Shown here: positions 5,317 through 6,171 of the stretch, one piece after another
Layout: every line of letters begins with the position of its first letter
How positions within the stretch are numbered: the first letter of the stretch is position 1
Assembly: GCA_013330315.1 (NCBI GenBank)
Contig: DUIO01000224.1
Location: 332 to 6,502 of the forward strand
DNA from: Methanosarcina sp.
GTDB taxonomy: Archaea > Halobacteriota > Methanosarcinia > Methanosarcinales > Methanosarcinaceae
Direction of reading: 5' to 3'
Length of the DNA: 6,171 nt
The notes under the pieces: generated by a model
Seen by the model: the letters and a program-made list of their open reading frames with translations, nothing else
Database searches by the model: none
Told to the model about the DNA's origin: nothing
Position numbers and translations under genes: made by a program

Positions 5317-5727
5317 TTGTCAAAAAAACAGTCGATGCCTGTAAAACGGGTATTCTTTTTATTGCTTCTTGCAGCTGTCCTCACAGCTTCGGGTTGTATA
5401 GACGATGAGGACGGAACGAAAATGTCAATCTCAGGAAATGATACCGAAATAAATATCAGCCTATCAGATCCGGCAGAAGGCAGCTGGTGCCCTGCCGGCT
5501 CCCAGGTTCAGGTAAAAAACCCGACAACCGGAAAAGCCCTGAACATGACAATTGCAGGTACTGAAAATTTCGAAAACGAGACTTTTTGCAGGGCTGTGAT
5601 AGAGACCGGAAGTGAAGAAAATACCAGCAGATTCGAATACATGTGGTCGCAGGACAAAAATACTACTGTCTGGACAAAGTATGATGAAAACGGAAATATG
5701 TCATTAAGATATGTGCACAGGAAATAA
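5317..5727 (+). CDS. Secreted lipoprotein with many N-glycosylation sequons, function unknown
   Basis: A 136-residue exported protein, probably lipid-anchored on the outer face of the cell membrane. Residues 1-11 are basic, 12-23 hydrophobic (VFFLLLLAAVLT), and the lipobox ASGC puts the lipid-bearing cysteine at 27. The mature part is about 110 aa, hydrophilic and mostly acidic, with two further cysteines (C58 in SWCPAGSQ and C91 in ETFCRA) that could form a disulfide. It has seven N-x-S/T sequons (N41, N46, N76, N87, N102, N115, N127), an exceptional density that suits an S-layer-associated glycoprotein. The C-terminal half (FEYMWSQDKNTTVWTKYDENG) looks like beta strands with turns. I recognise no enzymatic motif. 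The TTG start is chosen because of the GGTGAT site. The gene stands alone and converges on the small coiled-coil gene 37 nt away. Confidence 0.88.
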   Translation: MSKKQSMPVKRVFFLLLLAAVLTASGCIDDEDGTKMSISGNDTEINISLSDPAEGSWCPAGSQVQVKNPTTGKALNMTIAGTENFENETFCRAVIETGSEENTSRFEYMWSQDKNTTVWTKYDENGNMSLRYVHRK

Positions 5728-5730
5728 ACA

Positions 5731-5749
5731 TATTTTTCCTGTTTTCAGG
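5731..5749 (+). terminator. T-run and small hairpin after the lipoprotein gene
   Basis: Just after the TAA (5725-5727) lies TATTTTTCCTGTTTTCAGG: five T followed by a small CCTG-TTTT-CAGG hairpin (5738-5749). Further T-tracts follow at 5763-5766 and 5773-5777. The short 37-nt convergent gap and the T-tracts suggest termination here. The stem is only 4 bp. Confidence 0.4.
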
Positions 5750-5764
5750 TAAGAACTGCAACTT

Positions 5765-5920
5765 TTAATCCAGTTTTTCTCCTTCAACATAGCACCCGAA
5801 ATAAGTATTCTGTTCCACCTTTTTAAGGACGCTGCTAATGCTTTCAAGCGTAGTTTCCATTTTCTCTATTTTCTTCTCGATTTCCTGTAATCTGGCAAGG
5901 ATTTCCTGGTCTGTGGTCAT
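5765..5920 (-). CDS. Small coiled-coil protein, 51 residues
   Basis: ATG at 5918-5920 to TAA at 5765-5767. It has a textbook ribosome-binding site 8 nt upstream (AAGGAG, complement of 5929-5934), which makes it a real gene despite its size. Residues 4-36 form a continuous amphipathic, highly charged helix with hydrophobic residues at heptad-like spacing (ILARLQEIEKKIEKMETTL), so a coiled-coil dimer or trimer is expected. It ends in a short non-helical tail NTYFGCYVEGEKLD with a single cysteine (C43). There is no signal peptide or membrane segment, so it should be cytoplasmic. Function is unknown. A scaffold, an adaptor or a regulator's partner are all possible. The gene is convergent with the lipoprotein gene, with its own promoter region to the right. 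Confidence 0.85.
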   Translation of the reverse strand: MTTDQEILARLQEIEKKIEKMETTLESISSVLKKVEQNTYFGCYVEGEKLD

Positions 5921-5928
5921 AATTCTTT

Positions 5929-5934
5929 CTCCTT
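5929..5934 (-). promoter_or_regulatory. Ribosome-binding site of the coiled-coil gene
   Basis: The minus strand reads AAGGAG followed by 8 nt and ATG. This is the strongest canonical site in the window and the main evidence that the 51-residue ORF is translated. Confidence 0.8.
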
Positions 5935-5964
5935 ATTCAAGATACGGTTAATTCTCTCGTGTTA

Positions 5965-5994
5965 GTCAATATAAGTCAATACGTCAATATATTA
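5965..5994 (-). promoter_or_regulatory. Promoter of the coiled-coil gene with three GTCAAT repeats
   Basis: The minus strand carries TAATATATT (complement of 5986-5994), a TATA-like box about 66 nt before the ATG. Start of transcription would be near 5965. Three copies of GTCAAT (5965-5970, 5975-5980, 5983-5988; ATTGAC on the minus strand) fill the space between box and start, at 10- and 8-bp intervals. A protein bound there would block the core promoter, so the repeats are candidate operator half-sites. Confidence 0.4.
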
Positions 5995-6053
5995 GTAATG
6001 GAAGTTTGTAATAGAGAAGTATTGTAATATTCCCTATTTATAGGAAGAAGCGT

Positions 6054-6083
6054 AAAACCCGTTAAATCTTCAGATTTAGCGGG
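6054..6083 (-). terminator. Strong 11-bp hairpin, possible terminator
   Basis: The arms 6058-6068 (CCCGTTAAATC) and 6073-6083 (GATTTAGCGGG) pair over 11 positions with one T-G wobble around a TTCA loop. On the minus strand the stem is followed by TTTT (complement of 6054-6057), so it could end a minus-strand transcript coming from the right, away from the coiled-coil promoter. Short AAGCGT direct repeats lie on either side (6048-6053 and 6088-6093). Such hairpins also occur at the ends of IS200/IS605-type elements, but no transposase is in view. Confidence 0.5.
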
Positions 6084-6171
6084 ATATAAGCGTCAACCTA
6101 ATCTATCAGCCGTTTTTGATTCTGTAAATTATCAAATATTTTCAAAACCTTTGTAATATTAGATTTTGCTG

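Noticed and set aside
4768..5811. AAATAAGTATTCT present at 4768-4780 and 5799-5811
   Set aside because: A 13-bp match in AT-rich DNA, once in intergenic sequence and once inside the coiled-coil gene; no flanking similarity, so probably chance.

Overview
The window looks like archaeal DNA of the genus Methanosarcina or a close relative. This is inferred from family resemblance, not from a search. The grounds are: two sensor histidine kinases of the HisKA_2 type with CHASE4, GAF and PAS sensor modules; a small secreted lipoprotein rich in N-glycosylation sequons; genes of moderate GC set in very AT-rich, repeat-filled intergenic DNA; TATA-like boxes and GGTGAT/AAGGAG ribosome-binding sites in place of bacterial -35/-10 promoters; and oligo-T stretches after genes.

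Layout, left to right. 1-248: an 18-bp AT-rich tandem repeat, then the oligo-T tail downstream of the first kinase. 249-2252 (minus): a membrane-bound kinase (CHASE4, TM, HAMP, PAS, HisKA_2, HATPase). Its reading frame continues to about 2333 and encodes the missing first membrane helix, but no ATG, GTG or TTG is available there. 2355-2826: an AT-rich gap with a minus-strand TATA box, a doubtful 59-codon plus-strand ORF and a perfect 18-bp direct duplication. 2827-4602 (minus): a second, soluble kinase (compact GAF, worn PAS, good PAS, HisKA_2, HATPase). 4603-5316: a long leader/intergenic region with a 13-bp tandem repeat whose units each carry an ATG, an inverted repeat around a TATA-like sequence, and an island of coding-like sequence with three cysteines (4905-5168, minus). 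5317-5727 (plus): a lipoprotein starting at TTG. 5765-5920 (minus): a 51-residue coiled-coil protein, convergent with the lipoprotein gene. 5921-6171: its promoter with three GTCAAT repeats, and a strong 11-bp hairpin.

The two kinases are paralogues in the transmitter half. They share 35 consecutive identical residues around the phospho-accepting histidine and a 38-bp stretch with no nucleotide difference, but their sensor halves are unrelated. One should read an extracellular signal and the other a cytoplasmic one. No response regulator lies in the window, so their partners are elsewhere. The lipoprotein and the coiled-coil protein have no visible functional link to the kinases.

I see no clearly new multi-gene system. 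The most interesting points are the apparently lost or non-canonical start codon of the CHASE4 kinase, the ATG-bearing 13-bp repeats whose last long upstream ORF overlaps the start of the second kinase, and the near-identical transmitter block in the two kinases.
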